Shown here in pieces: positions 32,011-43,439 of a DNA stretch of 51,856 bases. Source of the DNA: an uncultured bacterium (GTDB lineage Bacteria; Desulfobacterota; Desulfobaccia; Desulfobaccales; 0-14-0-80-60-11); the NCBI GenBank assembly GCA_937943575.1, contig CALEAV010000014.1:1-51856 (forward strand), read 5' to 3'. A model generated the notes under the pieces. The model was not told where the DNA came from. It ran no database searches and was given only the letters and a program-made list of their open reading frames with translations. The position numbers and the translations under genes are program-made. Position 1 is the stretch's first letter, and each line of letters begins with the position of its first letter.

Positions 32011-34229
32011 CCCCCGTTCACCTGCGCGGCCAGGGAGGTCAGCCGGGCCTCCACCAGGCGCACCCGGGGCGCCAGGGCATCCAGCCGCCGCCGCCGTCCC
32101 TCCCGGTCCGCCTCCCCGTGGCTCAGGGCCTGGGTGAGGCCCTCCAGGTCAACCAGGAGGCTTTTCAGCTGCCTCTCCAGACCCTCCTCCAGCCCTTGGG
32201 CCAGCTCCGCCACCAGGGGCAGGAAATAGCGGAACTTCAGCCGTTCTCCGAAATCCACCAGCTGGACCTTGAGCTCCTCCCGCACCCAGCGGCGGATGGC
32301 GGCCAAGGCCCGGCGCAGGTCCTGCTCCGCCTGCTGGCGGGGGTCGAGGCTGCCCCAGCCCGCCTTGGCCTTCAGCCGCTGCCAGAGGCGCTCCAGCACC
32401 CCCATCCCGGAGCGCAGCCAGACCTCCCCCGCCCAGCGCCAGCCCGGCTCCAGAGCCAGGGAGAGCAGAGGCACCTCCAGCTTCGGCGGCCGGGGCGGCA
32501 CCTCCAGTTTCAGGGAAGGGGGCTCCCCGGGCAGGCCCAGGGCGGCGGTTTCCCGGTAGTAGAGGGCCAGGGTCTCCTCCAGGGCCACCACCAGGGGCTC
32601 GCAGAGGCGATGCAGCTCCTGGCGCAGCCACTCCTCCTGCCGGCGCACGAATTCCACCACCTGGAGGTTGAACTCCCCCCCGGCCAGCTTGAGGAGCTCC
32701 TGCTGAAATTCCTGGAAGAGGCGGTAGAGCTGGTGCCGCAGGGGCGCCGCCGGCTCATCGGCCAGGAGGCGTTCCCAGTCCGGCTCATAGGTGAGGACGA
32801 AACTGACCAGGGAGGCCTCCCGGCTGCCCTGCTCCGAAAGAAAGGCGTCCACCCGGTGCTTGAGCTCCGCCCCCAGATGGCGGGTGGCGCCCTCCAGGGT
32901 CTGGTGCAGGCTGGCCCGCACCGCGGTGAGGGGCTGGCGCCGGGCCTGGAGTCTGGCCGCCAGCTCCCGGTAAGCCCCGGCATCCCGGTCCAGGAGCCGC
33001 CGGGCCCAGTCCACCTGCTCCGCCAGGCCCTTGGCCACCATGAGCACCTGCGGGAGAGCGCCGCCGGCCAGCCGCCCCGCCCGCACCCCCTCCACAGCCT
33101 GCCGGAAGAGGCCCTGGAACTCCTCCCAGCCCCGGCGGCTCAGCTCGCTCTTGCCCGGATCCCCCTGCACAAGGGCCAGGAAGGCCTCCTCCTGGGGCGC
33201 AAGCCCGCCGGCCTCCCGCCGGCGTTCCAGAAGCACCTGGAGAGCGGAGAAGGCGCAGAGCCTGGGCTTGGGCACCCAGGGGGCCAGCTCCCGGCGCACC
33301 CGGGCGATCAGGGCCTCGCAGTCGGCGGCATCCCGGTGATCCCCCAGGTCCAGATTGAGGACGAAAATGAGGTGCTCCCCCATCCCCATGCGCCTCAGTT
33401 CCTGGAGGAACTGGAAGTCCGCCTGCCTGAGCCCCATGCGGGAGCTGATGACATAGAGGGCCAGGTCGCACTTCAGGAGATAGGCCAGCACCTGGGTGAG
33501 GTGCTGGGGCAGGGGCGAGTCGCTCCCCTGGCAGTCCCCCAGCTCCAGGAAGGGGGGGAGGTCAGCCGCCGGCAGGGTGAGGAGGGCGTCCGCCAGATAG
33601 ACCGCCAGCTCCTCTTGGGTCACCAGCTCCTGGTGCCGCTCCACGTCCGGGCCGCAAAGCTCCAGAGACCCCCGGGCCAGCGCCTCCTCCACCCGGCCAT
33701 ACCCCGCCAGATAGGCCGTCAGCAGCACGTAATTCTGGTTGAGGCTGCCGTTGGCCCACAGGGAGGCCGCCTCCTGGCCCGCCAAAATCTGCGCCAGCAG
33801 CTCCCGGTCCTGGGGCCGGCTGAGGGTGAAGGGCTCGGGATGGTTCTCCAGCCGGGCATCCGGGAGGAAGTTCAGGGCCTGCTGAATCTCCCCGGCGATG
33901 ACCTCCGGGGCCTTGAAGAGCAGCAGGGCCCGCTCCTCCGGCCCGGGCCGGACCCGGGTGATCATGGCGGTGAGGATGCCGGCGCCCCGCTTGAGCACCT
34001 CCCGGCCCATGAGGGCGTTGACCAGGGTGCTCTTGCCGGATTTCACCGCGCCCACCACCGCCACCCGCACCACCTCTTCGGCCAGGTGCGCCTGGACCTC
34101 CGCGAGCACGTGCCGCCAATGCCCGGCCTGCTCCGCCGCCTGGGGGAAGAGGGCCTGCCACTCCTGGATCAGCTCGAGAAGGTGGGTGATCTCCCCGGCC
34201 AACTCGCCGGGCGGGGCGCTGTCAGACAA
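32007..34229 (-). CDS. Bacterial dynamin-like GTPase
   Basis: 740 aa. The N-terminal GTPase has the P-loop VVGAVKSGKSTLVNALMG (about 58-75), a likely switch Thr in GAGILTAMITRV, G3 GDCQG (about 232) and a G4-like LNLD (NKxD is not conserved). The C-terminal two thirds are long amphipathic helices with coiled-coil character and a hydrophobic stretch near 575-600, as in membrane-remodelling dynamins. A single gene is present, whereas bacterial dynamins often come in pairs. It lies 105 nt after yajC and overlaps the SnoaL-like gene. Confidence 0.8.
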   Translation of the reverse strand: MSDSAPPGELAGEITHLLELIQEWQALFPQAAEQAGHWRHVLAEVQAHLAEEVVRVAVVGAVKSGKSTLVNALMGREVLKRGAGILTAMITRVRPGPEERALLLFKAPEVIAGEIQQALNFLPDARLENHPEPFTLSRPQDRELLAQILAGQEAASLWANGSLNQNYVLLTAYLAGYGRVEEALARGSLELCGPDVERHQELVTQEELAVYLADALLTLPAADLPPFLELGDCQGSDSPLPQHLTQVLAYLLKCDLALYVISSRMGLRQADFQFLQELRRMGMGEHLIFVLNLDLGDHRDAADCEALIARVRRELAPWVPKPRLCAFSALQVLLERRREAGGLAPQEEAFLALVQGDPGKSELSRRGWEEFQGLFRQAVEGVRAGRLAGGALPQVLMVAKGLAEQVDWARRLLDRDAGAYRELAARLQARRQPLTAVRASLHQTLEGATRHLGAELKHRVDAFLSEQGSREASLVSFVLTYEPDWERLLADEPAAPLRHQLYRLFQEFQQELLKLAGGEFNLQVVEFVRRQEEWLRQELHRLCEPLVVALEETLALYYRETAALGLPGEPPSLKLEVPPRPPKLEVPLLSLALEPGWRWAGEVWLRSGMGVLERLWQRLKAKAGWGSLDPRQQAEQDLRRALAAIRRWVREELKVQLVDFGERLKFRYFLPLVAELAQGLEEGLERQLKSLLVDLEGLTQALSHGEADREGRRRRLDALAPRVRLVEARLTSLAAQVNGG

Positions 34230-34334
34230 AGCCTTTCTCCAAACGGGTTATCTGCTGCTCATCAGGGTGGGAGGGGAATGCTCCGGGCAGGGCTTCACGC
34301 CCCGGTGGTCCCCCGGGCATCCCCCCGGAAGCCG

Positions 34335-34643
34335 TCACTTCTTGGGCGCATACCCGGTGATATAGGGCTTGGAGACCTCCACCCGCACCTTGTCGGCAAT
34401 CTCCAGGGTGAGAACCTGGTCGTTGATGGCCACGATCTCCCCGATGAGGCCGCCGGCGGTGAGCACCCGGTCCCCCCGTTTCAGGCTGTCCAGCATGGCC
34501 CGGTGCTCCTTGGCCTTGCGCTGCTGGGGCCGAATGAGCAGAAAATAAAACACCGCCACCATGAGGACCAGGGGCACGACCATGGTCCACAGGGGGCTCT
34601 CAGCGCCGCCCGCACCGTTGGCGGCATAGGCAATCTCAACCAC
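34335..34643 (-). CDS. yajC: Preprotein translocase subunit YajC
   Basis: 102 aa. One membrane helix (VVPLVLMVAVFYFLLI) is followed by RPQQRKAKEHRAMLDSLKRGDRVLTAGGLIGEI, the YajC signature. It associates with SecDF at the Sec translocon. GTG 34643 is chosen because GGAGGAG lies 6 nt upstream; it overlaps the end of tgt by 8 nt. The usual secD-secF pair does not follow; a dynamin-like GTPase comes next instead. Confidence 0.93.
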   Translation of the reverse strand: MVEIAYAANGAGGAESPLWTMVVPLVLMVAVFYFLLIRPQQRKAKEHRAMLDSLKRGDRVLTAGGLIGEIVAINDQVLTLEIADKVRVEVSKPYITGYAPKK

Positions 34644-35760
34644 GCGCCTCTCCTCCACTCTGTCGTTGACGGTAGAATTCCCGGTAAAACTCGGGGAAGC
34701 GGCCGGCTTTGACGGCCTGCCGCATCCGGGCCATCAGGCTGAGGTAATAATATAGATTATGCAGCGTCAAAAGGCGATAGGCCAGCATCTCCCGGGCCTG
34801 AAAAAGATGGCGCACATAGGCCCGGGAGTAGTGCCGGCAGGTGTAGCAGCCGCACCCCTCCTCCAGGGGCCGGGGATCCTCGGCGTAGGCGGCATGGCGG
34901 ATCATCAGGGCCCCCTGGGCGGTGAAGACCTGGCCGTTTCTGGCGTTTCTGGTGGGGATGACGCAATCGAAGAGGTCGGCGCCCCGGGCCACCCCCTCCA
35001 CCAGGTCCTCGGGCAGACCCATGCCCATGATGTAGCGGGGTTTCTCCACCGGCAGCACCGGCAGGGCCGCCTCCATCATGGCGAAGGTGAGCTCCTTGGG
35101 CTCCCCCACGCTCAGGCCCCCAAGGGCGAAGCCGGAAAAGGGGAGCTCCCCCAGCTCCTGGGCCTGTTCCCGCCGCCAGTCCGCCCGGGTGCCTCCCTGG
35201 ACGATGGCAAAGAGGGCCGGGCCCTGCTGCCGCCACGCCGCCAGGGATCGCCGGGCCCAGCGGCCGGTGAGCTCCGTGGCCCGCTTAAGCTCCCCCTCCG
35301 GGCAGGGGTAAGGGGGGCACTCGTCCAGGCACATCATGATATCCACCCCCAACTCCTCCTGGAGGGCCACCACCCGCTCGGGAGTGAGCATGTGCAGATC
35401 GCCGTTGAGGTGGGAGCGGAAGGTCACCCCCTCCTCGCTGAGGGTGCGGAAAGGCGCCAGGCTGAAGATCTGGAAGCCCCCGGAGTCGGTGAGGATGGGA
35501 CCCGGCCAGTTCATGAAGCGGTTGAGGCCCCCCAGCCGCCGGATGAGTTCCACCCCGGGCCGCAAGTAAAGGTGATAGACATTGCTGAGGATGATCTGGG
35601 CCCCCAGGCCCCGCACCTCCTCGGGGGTCAGGGTCTTCACCGTGGCATAGGTCCCCACCGGCATGAAGGCCGGGGTCTCCACCTGCCCCCGGGGGGTGGT
35701 CATCAGCCCGAGACGCGGCCCCCCTGAGCCGCTGCCGGCCAGAAGCTTAAAGGTGAACAT
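34636..35760 (-). CDS. tgt: tRNA-guanine (queuine) transglycosylase
   Basis: Exchanges guanine-34 for preQ1 in GUN-anticodon tRNAs, including the tRNA-His in this window. 374 aa. ILTDSGGFQIFSL holds the substrate-binding Asp, DCVIPTRNARNGQ the nucleophile Asp, and CGCYTCRHYSRAYVRH the zinc site. It overlaps yajC by 8 nt; tgt-yajC is a common pair. queA, which acts next in queuosine synthesis, is encoded upstream on the same strand. Confidence 0.96.
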   Translation of the reverse strand: MFTFKLLAGSGSGGPRLGLMTTPRGQVETPAFMPVGTYATVKTLTPEEVRGLGAQIILSNVYHLYLRPGVELIRRLGGLNRFMNWPGPILTDSGGFQIFSLAPFRTLSEEGVTFRSHLNGDLHMLTPERVVALQEELGVDIMMCLDECPPYPCPEGELKRATELTGRWARRSLAAWRQQGPALFAIVQGGTRADWRREQAQELGELPFSGFALGGLSVGEPKELTFAMMEAALPVLPVEKPRYIMGMGLPEDLVEGVARGADLFDCVIPTRNARNGQVFTAQGALMIRHAAYAEDPRPLEEGCGCYTCRHYSRAYVRHLFQAREMLAYRLLTLHNLYYYLSLMARMRQAVKAGRFPEFYREFYRQRQSGGEARG

Positions 35761-35814
35761 AGCAGCGCGGGTTCAGACACAGGCGCTTGTCCGGCCCCTG
35801 GACCCTTTTTGCGG

Positions 35815-35830
35815 TTATTTTCACAAATAA
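35815..35830. repeat. AT-rich inverted repeat upstream of tgt
   Basis: TTATTT-TCAC-AAATAA lies about 60 bases before the tgt start in an otherwise GC-rich gap, where a promoter is expected. Confidence 0.4.
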
Positions 35831-35871
35831 TTGCAGGAACTCCGGCTATTTCGTCCTCAGATTCCCGTCTC

Positions 35872-35885
35872 TCCCCTCGAGGGGA
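35872..35885. repeat. 14-bp palindrome TCCCCTCGAGGGGA between queA and tgt
   Basis: A perfect spacer-less palindrome 37 bases past the queA stop. There is no T-run, so it could be an operator, or the base of a terminator without U-tail. Confidence 0.35.
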
Positions 35886-35921
35886 AAGCAGGTCATCAGG
35901 TCATTCCGGCTCCCCCCCGCC

Positions 35922-36971
35922 TCAGCGGATGAGCATGCAGTCGCCGTAGCTGTAGAAGCGGTAGCGCCGCCGCACCGCCTCCGTGTAAGCCTTGAGGATC
36001 AGCTCCCGGCCGGCAAAGGCGCCCACCAGCAACAGCAGGGTGGAGCGGGGCAGGTGGAAATTGGTGAGGAGCCGGTCCACCGCCCGGAAGCGATACCCCG
36101 GGTAGATGTAGAGGTCGCACCAGCCCGCCCCGGGGCGGAAGCCCTCCTGCGTCCGGCAGCTCTCCAGCACCCGCACCGTGGTGGTGCCCACCGCCACCAG
36201 GGCCCGCCCCTCCCCTTTGGCGGCCGTGAGTTGCCGGGCGGCCTCAGGCGGGAGTTCATAATACTCCGGCGCCAGCCGGTGGGCGGTGTAATCCCGGGTG
36301 CGCACCGGGGTGAAGGTCCCCGGGCCCACGTGCAGGGTGACCGCCACGGTCTCCACCCCTTTGGCCGCCAAATCCGCCAGCACCCGGGGAGTGAAGTGCA
36401 GCCCGGCGGTGGGGCAGGCGATGGCCCCGGTCTTCCGGGCAAACAGCGTCTGGTAGCTTTCCCGATCCGCCGCGGTGGGGGCCCGTTTGAGATAGGGCGG
36501 CAGCGGCACCTCCCCCGCCGCGCCGACCGCCTCCACCACCCCGCCCCTCGGACTCACCAGGCGCACCTCCGCCACCCCTGGCCGGGGCAGGGCCACCACC
36601 TCCCCGGTCAGGCCCTCGCCGAAAGCCAGCCGCACCCCGGGCCGCAGCCGCCCCCGATACCCTGCCAGCGCCCGGCCCGCCGCCGGGTCCCCGCCATTGT
36701 CCGGCACCGGCAGGTGATGCAATAACAGTTCCACCCTGCCGCCACTCTCCTTCACCCCCACTAGGCGGGCGGGGAAGACCCGGGTGTCGTTCACCACCAG
36801 GACGTCCCCGGGCTCCAGGAATTCGGGCAGTTCCCGGAAAATGGCGTGCCTCCAGGTGCCGGAGGAACGGTCCAGAACCATCATCCGGGCGGCATCCCGG
36901 GGCTGGGCCGGAAAGGCGGCCACCAGCTCCGGGGGCAGATGGTAATCAAACTCCTGGATGGAGGGGCTCAT
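35922..36971 (-). CDS. queA: S-adenosylmethionine:tRNA ribosyltransferase-isomerase
   Basis: Builds epoxyqueuosine on preQ1-modified tRNA using the ribosyl part of S-adenosylmethionine. 349 aa, family length. It begins FDYHLPPELVAAFPAQPRDAARMMVL, with LVVNDTRVFPARL, PTAGLHFT, TLHVGPGTFTPV and the C-terminal YSYGDCMLI. ATG 36971 is taken as start, although an in-frame GTG at 37001 is possible and neither has a clear ribosome binding site. It is followed by tgt after 160 nt. A minus-strand -10 box TATAAC (37033-37028) lies upstream. Confidence 0.95.
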   Translation of the reverse strand: MSPSIQEFDYHLPPELVAAFPAQPRDAARMMVLDRSSGTWRHAIFRELPEFLEPGDVLVVNDTRVFPARLVGVKESGGRVELLLHHLPVPDNGGDPAAGRALAGYRGRLRPGVRLAFGEGLTGEVVALPRPGVAEVRLVSPRGGVVEAVGAAGEVPLPPYLKRAPTAADRESYQTLFARKTGAIACPTAGLHFTPRVLADLAAKGVETVAVTLHVGPGTFTPVRTRDYTAHRLAPEYYELPPEAARQLTAAKGEGRALVAVGTTTVRVLESCRTQEGFRPGAGWCDLYIYPGYRFRAVDRLLTNFHLPRSTLLLLVGAFAGRELILKAYTEAVRRRYRFYSYGDCMLIR

Positions 36972-37064
36972 CTCCGTGATGTCCGGGAGGCTTGAGGGCA
37001 CTTTTTGCCGCCCGGCCGCCGGAATAAGTTATAGTAATATTTGGCGCCCGGCGAAAGAGGGCCA

Positions 37065-37093
37065 TTGTCTTTTCGGGAAGATAAATCTATACT
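37065..37093 (+). promoter_or_regulatory. Sigma-70 promoter of the lolA-like gene
   Basis: TTGTCT (37065-37070) and TATACT (37088-37093) are spaced 17 bases apart. The predicted leader is about 140 nt. The divergent queA promoter lies in the same gap. Confidence 0.65.
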
Positions 37094-37238
37094 AATTTGC
37101 TATGAGACCGGGCACGGTGCCGGGGACCCCAGAACCTTCGCCAAGGATGGACGGCCCCTGGCAGGGGCAGATGGGAGCCGCATCACCGGCTTTTGATCTC
37201 CCTCCCGGCCCTGGTCTCCTTCATCAGCGAGGAGAAAC

Positions 37239-37925
37239 ATGCGCCGGTTGAGATTCGCCGTGTTGGCAGCTTTGTTTGTCGTGCTGGCAGCTGGGGCTGC
37301 GGGCCCGCAGGGGGCGCCGGAACCCGGCGCGGAGGAGGTGGTGGCCAGGGTGCAGGCCCGATACGACCGGGCCGGCGGCTTCAAGGCCTATTTCCGCCAG
37401 GAGTCCCGCCTCAAAGGCGGCGCCCAGAGCGACACGGCCGAGGGCTGGGTCTACTTCAAGCGCCCCCTCAGGATGCGCTGGCAGTACGAAAAACCCCCGG
37501 AGCAGAAAAAAGAGCTGATCTCCGACGGCAGCCAGGTCTACATGTACATCCCCCAGGACGGGGTGGTGATGGTTTATCCCCTGACCCGGGTTTTGAAAAG
37601 CGATTTGGTGCTGCGCTTTTTCTCCGGCATCGCCCAGGTGCGCCAGGACTTCCAGATGGCTTGGGCCCGGCCGCCCCGCCCCGGGCAGATGTATCTCATC
37701 CAGCTCACGCCTGTGACCCCCCAGGCGGAGCTCACCCGCCTCACCCTCACCATCCACCCGGGGACCTATCAGGTGGAGCGCCTGGAATTCACCAACGCCG
37801 TGGGCGAGGAGACCGCCTTCCTTTTCACCCGGGTGCAGCTGGACTACCAGGTGCCGGCCGATTTCTTCACCTTCACTCCGCCCCCGGGGGTGCAGGTGGT
37901 GCGGGACCCGGCCGGGGCCGGCTGA
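37239..37925 (+). CDS. lolA: Periplasmic outer-membrane lipoprotein carrier, LolA-like
   Basis: 228 aa with a signal peptide (1-21, ending near AAGAAG). The mature part follows the LolA pattern: VVARVQARYDRAGGFKAYFRQES, then GWVYFKRPLRMRWQYEKPPEQKKELISDG and VYMYIPQDGVVMVYPL. LolA shuttles lipoproteins from LolCDE to LolB across the periplasm, consistent with lnt elsewhere in the window. ATG 37239 has GAGGAG upstream. The C-terminal half is less typical, so an outer-membrane sterol or lipid carrier of the same fold is possible. Confidence 0.83.
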   Translation: MRRLRFAVLAALFVVLAAGAAGPQGAPEPGAEEVVARVQARYDRAGGFKAYFRQESRLKGGAQSDTAEGWVYFKRPLRMRWQYEKPPEQKKELISDGSQVYMYIPQDGVVMVYPLTRVLKSDLVLRFFSGIAQVRQDFQMAWARPPRPGQMYLIQLTPVTPQAELTRLTLTIHPGTYQVERLEFTNAVGEETAFLFTRVQLDYQVPADFFTFTPPPGVQVVRDPAGAG

Positions 37926-37988
37926 GCCGGCAGACCCAGACTTGGGGCAAAAACGTCTCCGGGTGACCGGAAAGTCTAGGCTTACACC

Positions 37989-38903
37989 ATGAGCATCCTG
38001 GCCCTTCAACAGGAAATCCGGGAATGGCTGGCCAAACGCCAGGCCATCCTTTTGGCCCACAATTATCAGCCGCCGGAGATCCAGGATATTGCCGATTTTC
38101 TGGGCGACTCCCTGGGGCTCTCCCTCACCGCCTCCCAGACTCCGGCGAAAATCATCGTCTTTGCCGGGGTGCATTTCATGGCGGAGACCGCCGCCATCCT
38201 CTGCCCCGACAAGACCGTGCTTTTGCCCCGCCTGGATGTGGGCTGCTACATGGCCGACACCATCAGCGCCGAGGCCCTGCGCCGGCGCAAGGCCGAGCTC
38301 CCGGGGGTGCCGGTGGTCACCTACGTCAACTCCTCCGCCGCGGTGAAGGCGGAAAGCGACATCTGCTGCACCTCGGCCAACGCCGTCCGGGTGGTCAACT
38401 CCCTGGATGCCCCCCGGGTCCTCATGGTGCCGGACAAGAATCTGGCCCTCTACACCGCCCGGCACACCGACAAGGAGGTGCTTTACTGGGAGGGCTGCTG
38501 CAACATCCACGATGGCCTCACCGCCGCCCAGGTCCAGGCCTGCCGGGCGGCGCACCCCGAGGCCCTCTTCCTGGCGCACCCCGAATGCCGCCCGGAGGTG
38601 CTGGCCCTGGCCGACGCCGTCCGCAGCACCAGCGGCATGCTGGAGTACGTCCGCACCTCCCCCGCCCGGGAATTCATCATCGGCACTGAACAGGGCATCA
38701 TTTACACCCTCAAGCGCCAGAATCCCGGGAAAATCTTTCATTCCCCCTCCCCGGGGCTGCTCTGCCCGGACATGAAGCGCATCACCCTGGAGGATATCCT
38801 CACCGCCCTGAAGGAAGAGCGCCATCGCATCACCCTCCCTGATGAGGTGCGCCTGAAAGCCCTCAGGGCGGTGCAGCGCATGCTGGCCGTGCCCCGGGAT
38901 TAA
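37989..38903 (+). CDS. nadA: Quinolinate synthase
   Basis: Condenses iminoaspartate with dihydroxyacetone phosphate to quinolinate for NAD synthesis, using a 4Fe-4S cluster. 304 aa. LAHNYQPPEIQDIADFLGDSL is the N-terminal signature, and the three cluster Cys are in DVGCYMAD, HPECRPEV and LLCPDMK. No ribosome binding site precedes ATG 37989; a -10-like TAGGCT ends 6 nt before it, so a leaderless mRNA is possible, although no -35 box fits. nadB and nadC are not adjacent. Confidence 0.96.
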   Translation: MSILALQQEIREWLAKRQAILLAHNYQPPEIQDIADFLGDSLGLSLTASQTPAKIIVFAGVHFMAETAAILCPDKTVLLPRLDVGCYMADTISAEALRRRKAELPGVPVVTYVNSSAAVKAESDICCTSANAVRVVNSLDAPRVLMVPDKNLALYTARHTDKEVLYWEGCCNIHDGLTAAQVQACRAAHPEALFLAHPECRPEVLALADAVRSTSGMLEYVRTSPAREFIIGTEQGIIYTLKRQNPGKIFHSPSPGLLCPDMKRITLEDILTALKEERHRITLPDEVRLKALRAVQRMLAVPRD

Positions 38904-38938
38904 TCGCCCAGCCCCGGGTCTTTTGCAGGCTCCTGGAT

Positions 38939-38954
38939 TGGCATGGTATTTGCT
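38939..38954 (+). promoter_or_regulatory. Sigma-54 promoter of the orphan HisKA gene
   Basis: TGGCAT-GGTAT-TTGCT matches the -24/-12 consensus TGGCACG-N4-TTGCW at every position but one, with correct spacing between GG (38940-38941) and GC (38952-38953). Transcription should begin near 38965, giving a 33-nt leader. An imperfect repeat GGGAA-AAA-TTCCC (38963-38975) overlaps the start point. Confidence 0.7.
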
Positions 38955-38997
38955 CCTTAGTGGGGAAAAATTCCCAGTATGGGTGGGGAGCAAGGCC

Positions 38998-39267
38998 ATG
39001 GCCCAGTCAGACCCTCTGAGGGATATCCGGCATTCGCTGCATGAATTGGCCCAGCCCCTGGCGGCGGTCACCGGGCTGGTGGACCTCCTGCTCCTGGACC
39101 GCCAGCTGGACGCCGAGATCTTTGAAGACATCCGCATGATCAGTGAAAAGCTGGACCAGGTGCTGGAGATCATCTCCCGCATCCGGGAGATCGTCCGGGC
39201 CCACACCCAGGCCCTGGAGGAGGAGGCTCTGGCTCCGGGCGTGCACGCCCTCACTGACCGCCCCTAA
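38998..39267 (+). CDS. Orphan HisKA-type (DHp) domain protein
   Basis: 89 aa that look like a free-standing dimerisation/histidine-phosphotransfer domain. RHSLHELAQPLAAVTGLVDLL (from residue 11) resembles the H box of kinases reading HELxQPLAAI, with His15 as candidate phospho-acceptor and Glu16 retained. The second helix is EIFEDIRMISEKLDQVLEIISRIREIV. There is no ATPase domain here or in the downstream sequence. ATG 38998 has GGGGAG 7 nt upstream. A near-perfect sigma-54 promoter drives it. It may be a phosphorelay intermediate, a kinase inhibitor or a remnant; function unknown. Confidence 0.7.
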   Translation: MAQSDPLRDIRHSLHELAQPLAAVTGLVDLLLLDRQLDAEIFEDIRMISEKLDQVLEIISRIREIVRAHTQALEEEALAPGVHALTDRP

Positions 39268-41943
<2,676 letters not shown>

Positions 41944-41944
<1 letters not shown>

Positions 41945-42225
41945 TGGCGGAGTTGGCCCGTGCGCATCTGCTGATCAGCGGCCGGGTGCAGGGGGTGTTC
42001 TACCGGGCCCACACCCGGGATGAAGCCCGGAGGCGTGGTCTCACCGGCTGGGTGCGCAACCTCCCCGACGGCCGGGTGGCGGCGGTGGTGGAGGGCGACC
42101 GCCGCCGGATTGAGAGCCTCATCGACTGGTGCCGGCATGGCCCTCCGTATGCTTACGTGGAGGAGGTCCAGGTGGACTGGCACCCCTACCAGGGGGAGTT
42201 TGACGACTTCCGCATCGCCTATTGA
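41944..42225 (+). CDS. acyP: Acylphosphatase
   Basis: 93 aa. Hydrolyses acyl phosphates. The signature RAHLLISGRVQGVFYRAHTRDEA holds the catalytic Arg (GVFYR), and GWVRNLPDGRVAAVVEG holds the catalytic Asn. ATG 41944 shares its A with the ligA TGA stop (TGATG), so translation is coupled. The pathway role is generally unclear for this family. Confidence 0.94.
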
Positions 42226-42464
42226 GGGCCGCAGGCAGGACTGGGGGCAGGTCGGGGCACCCGGGGGGACCTCGCCTCGGACAGGCACCCGGCCTCTGGC
42301 TGAAGGAGGAAGGCGGCCAAAGTTCCGCGGGAAAGGCAGCGGCCTCCCGTGGCCGTCCCCCTCCCGTCTTCGGGCTGCACAGAGGGGGCAGGGACCCCTC
42401 CCCCCCGGTCCATTCTTTCACGGGCTGTCGGCCGCAGCCCCAATTTGACCATACGAGGGAATAC

Positions 42465-43406
42465 ATGACCCGACTGGCCCTGATGTTTCCCGGACAGGGC
42501 TCCCAATATGTGGGCATGGGGAAAGAGTTTTACGATACCCTGCCCCAGGCCCGGGAACTCTTTGATCTGGCAGAGGACATCACCGGCCTCCCTTTAAGGC
42601 GCCTGTGCTTCGAAGGCCCTTTGGAGGAGCTCACCCTGACGGTGAATCTGCAGCCGGCGGTGACGCTGGTGAATCTGTGCGCCTATGAGGCCCTGAAAAA
42701 TGCGGGCGTGACCCCGGCGGCGGTCTGCGGCCACAGCCTGGGGGAATACAGCGCCCTCTATGCCGCCGGGGTGCTCTCCGCGGCCGACACCCTGGCGGCG
42801 GTGCGGCAGCGGGGGCTCCTGATGCAGCGGGAGGCCGAGCGCCATCCCGGTAGTATGGCCGCGGTCATCGGCCTGGGCCCCGACCAACTGGCGGAGCTCC
42901 TCAAGCCCCTCACCGACCGCGGCCCCTTGGCCCTGGCCAACTTCAACACCCCGGAGCAGACGGTGATCTCCGGCACCGCCGAGCTGGTAGCCCAGGCGGT
43001 GAGCCACGTCAAGGCCGCCGGCGCCCGGGCGGTGCCCCTGAAGGTCTCCGGCGCCTGGCACTCGCCCCTCATGGCCGAAGCCGGCCCGGATTTTGCCGCC
43101 TTCCTGGAAACCCTGGAGTTCCGGCCGCCCCGGACTCCGGTCTATCTCAATGCCACCGCCGCCCCGGAGAGGGATCCCCACCTCCTGAGACAGGCCATGG
43201 CCCGCCAGCTCACCAGCCCGGTGCGCTGGGCCGAGCTTATCCGGCGGCAACAGGCGGATGGCATCGACACCTGGGTGGAGGTGGGGCCCAAAAACGTGCT
43301 GGTGGGCCTGCTGAAGAAGATCCTGCCCCAGCTCCCGGCCGAGCGCGGCCTGCAGGTGGACAATCCCGCCACCCTCCAGGCCTGCCTGGCCGCCTTGGGC
43401 TCCTGA
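42465..43406 (+). CDS. fabD: Malonyl-CoA:ACP transacylase
   Basis: Loads malonate onto acyl carrier protein for fatty acid synthesis. 313 aa. It begins LMFPGQGSQYVGMGKEF, with nucleophile Ser in GHSLGEYSAL (about 93), catalytic His in SGAWHSPLM (about 200), and the usual VEVGPKNVLVGLLKKI. ATG 42465 is preceded by GAGGGA; the frame is open upstream to 42222 but that part is unlike FabD. No other fab genes are next to it. The 239 bp before it hold no recognised feature. Confidence 0.95.
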   Translation: MTRLALMFPGQGSQYVGMGKEFYDTLPQARELFDLAEDITGLPLRRLCFEGPLEELTLTVNLQPAVTLVNLCAYEALKNAGVTPAAVCGHSLGEYSALYAAGVLSAADTLAAVRQRGLLMQREAERHPGSMAAVIGLGPDQLAELLKPLTDRGPLALANFNTPEQTVISGTAELVAQAVSHVKAAGARAVPLKVSGAWHSPLMAEAGPDFAAFLETLEFRPPRTPVYLNATAAPERDPHLLRQAMARQLTSPVRWAELIRRQQADGIDTWVEVGPKNVLVGLLKKILPQLPAERGLQVDNPATLQACLAALGS

Positions 43407-43439
43407 CCCACAACCGTCCAATCCCTCAAGGAAAACTGT

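Noticed and set aside
32118-34712. Very long plus-strand open frame opposite the dynamin-like GTPase and yajC
   Set aside because: Gly/Pro/Gln/Leu-rich translation with no recognisable motif; the minus-strand genes have clear GTPase and YajC motifs. High GC at codon position 3 opens antisense frames. Same reasoning for the long antisense frames at 2007-3284, 20540-22294, 24688-26544 and 40400-41911.
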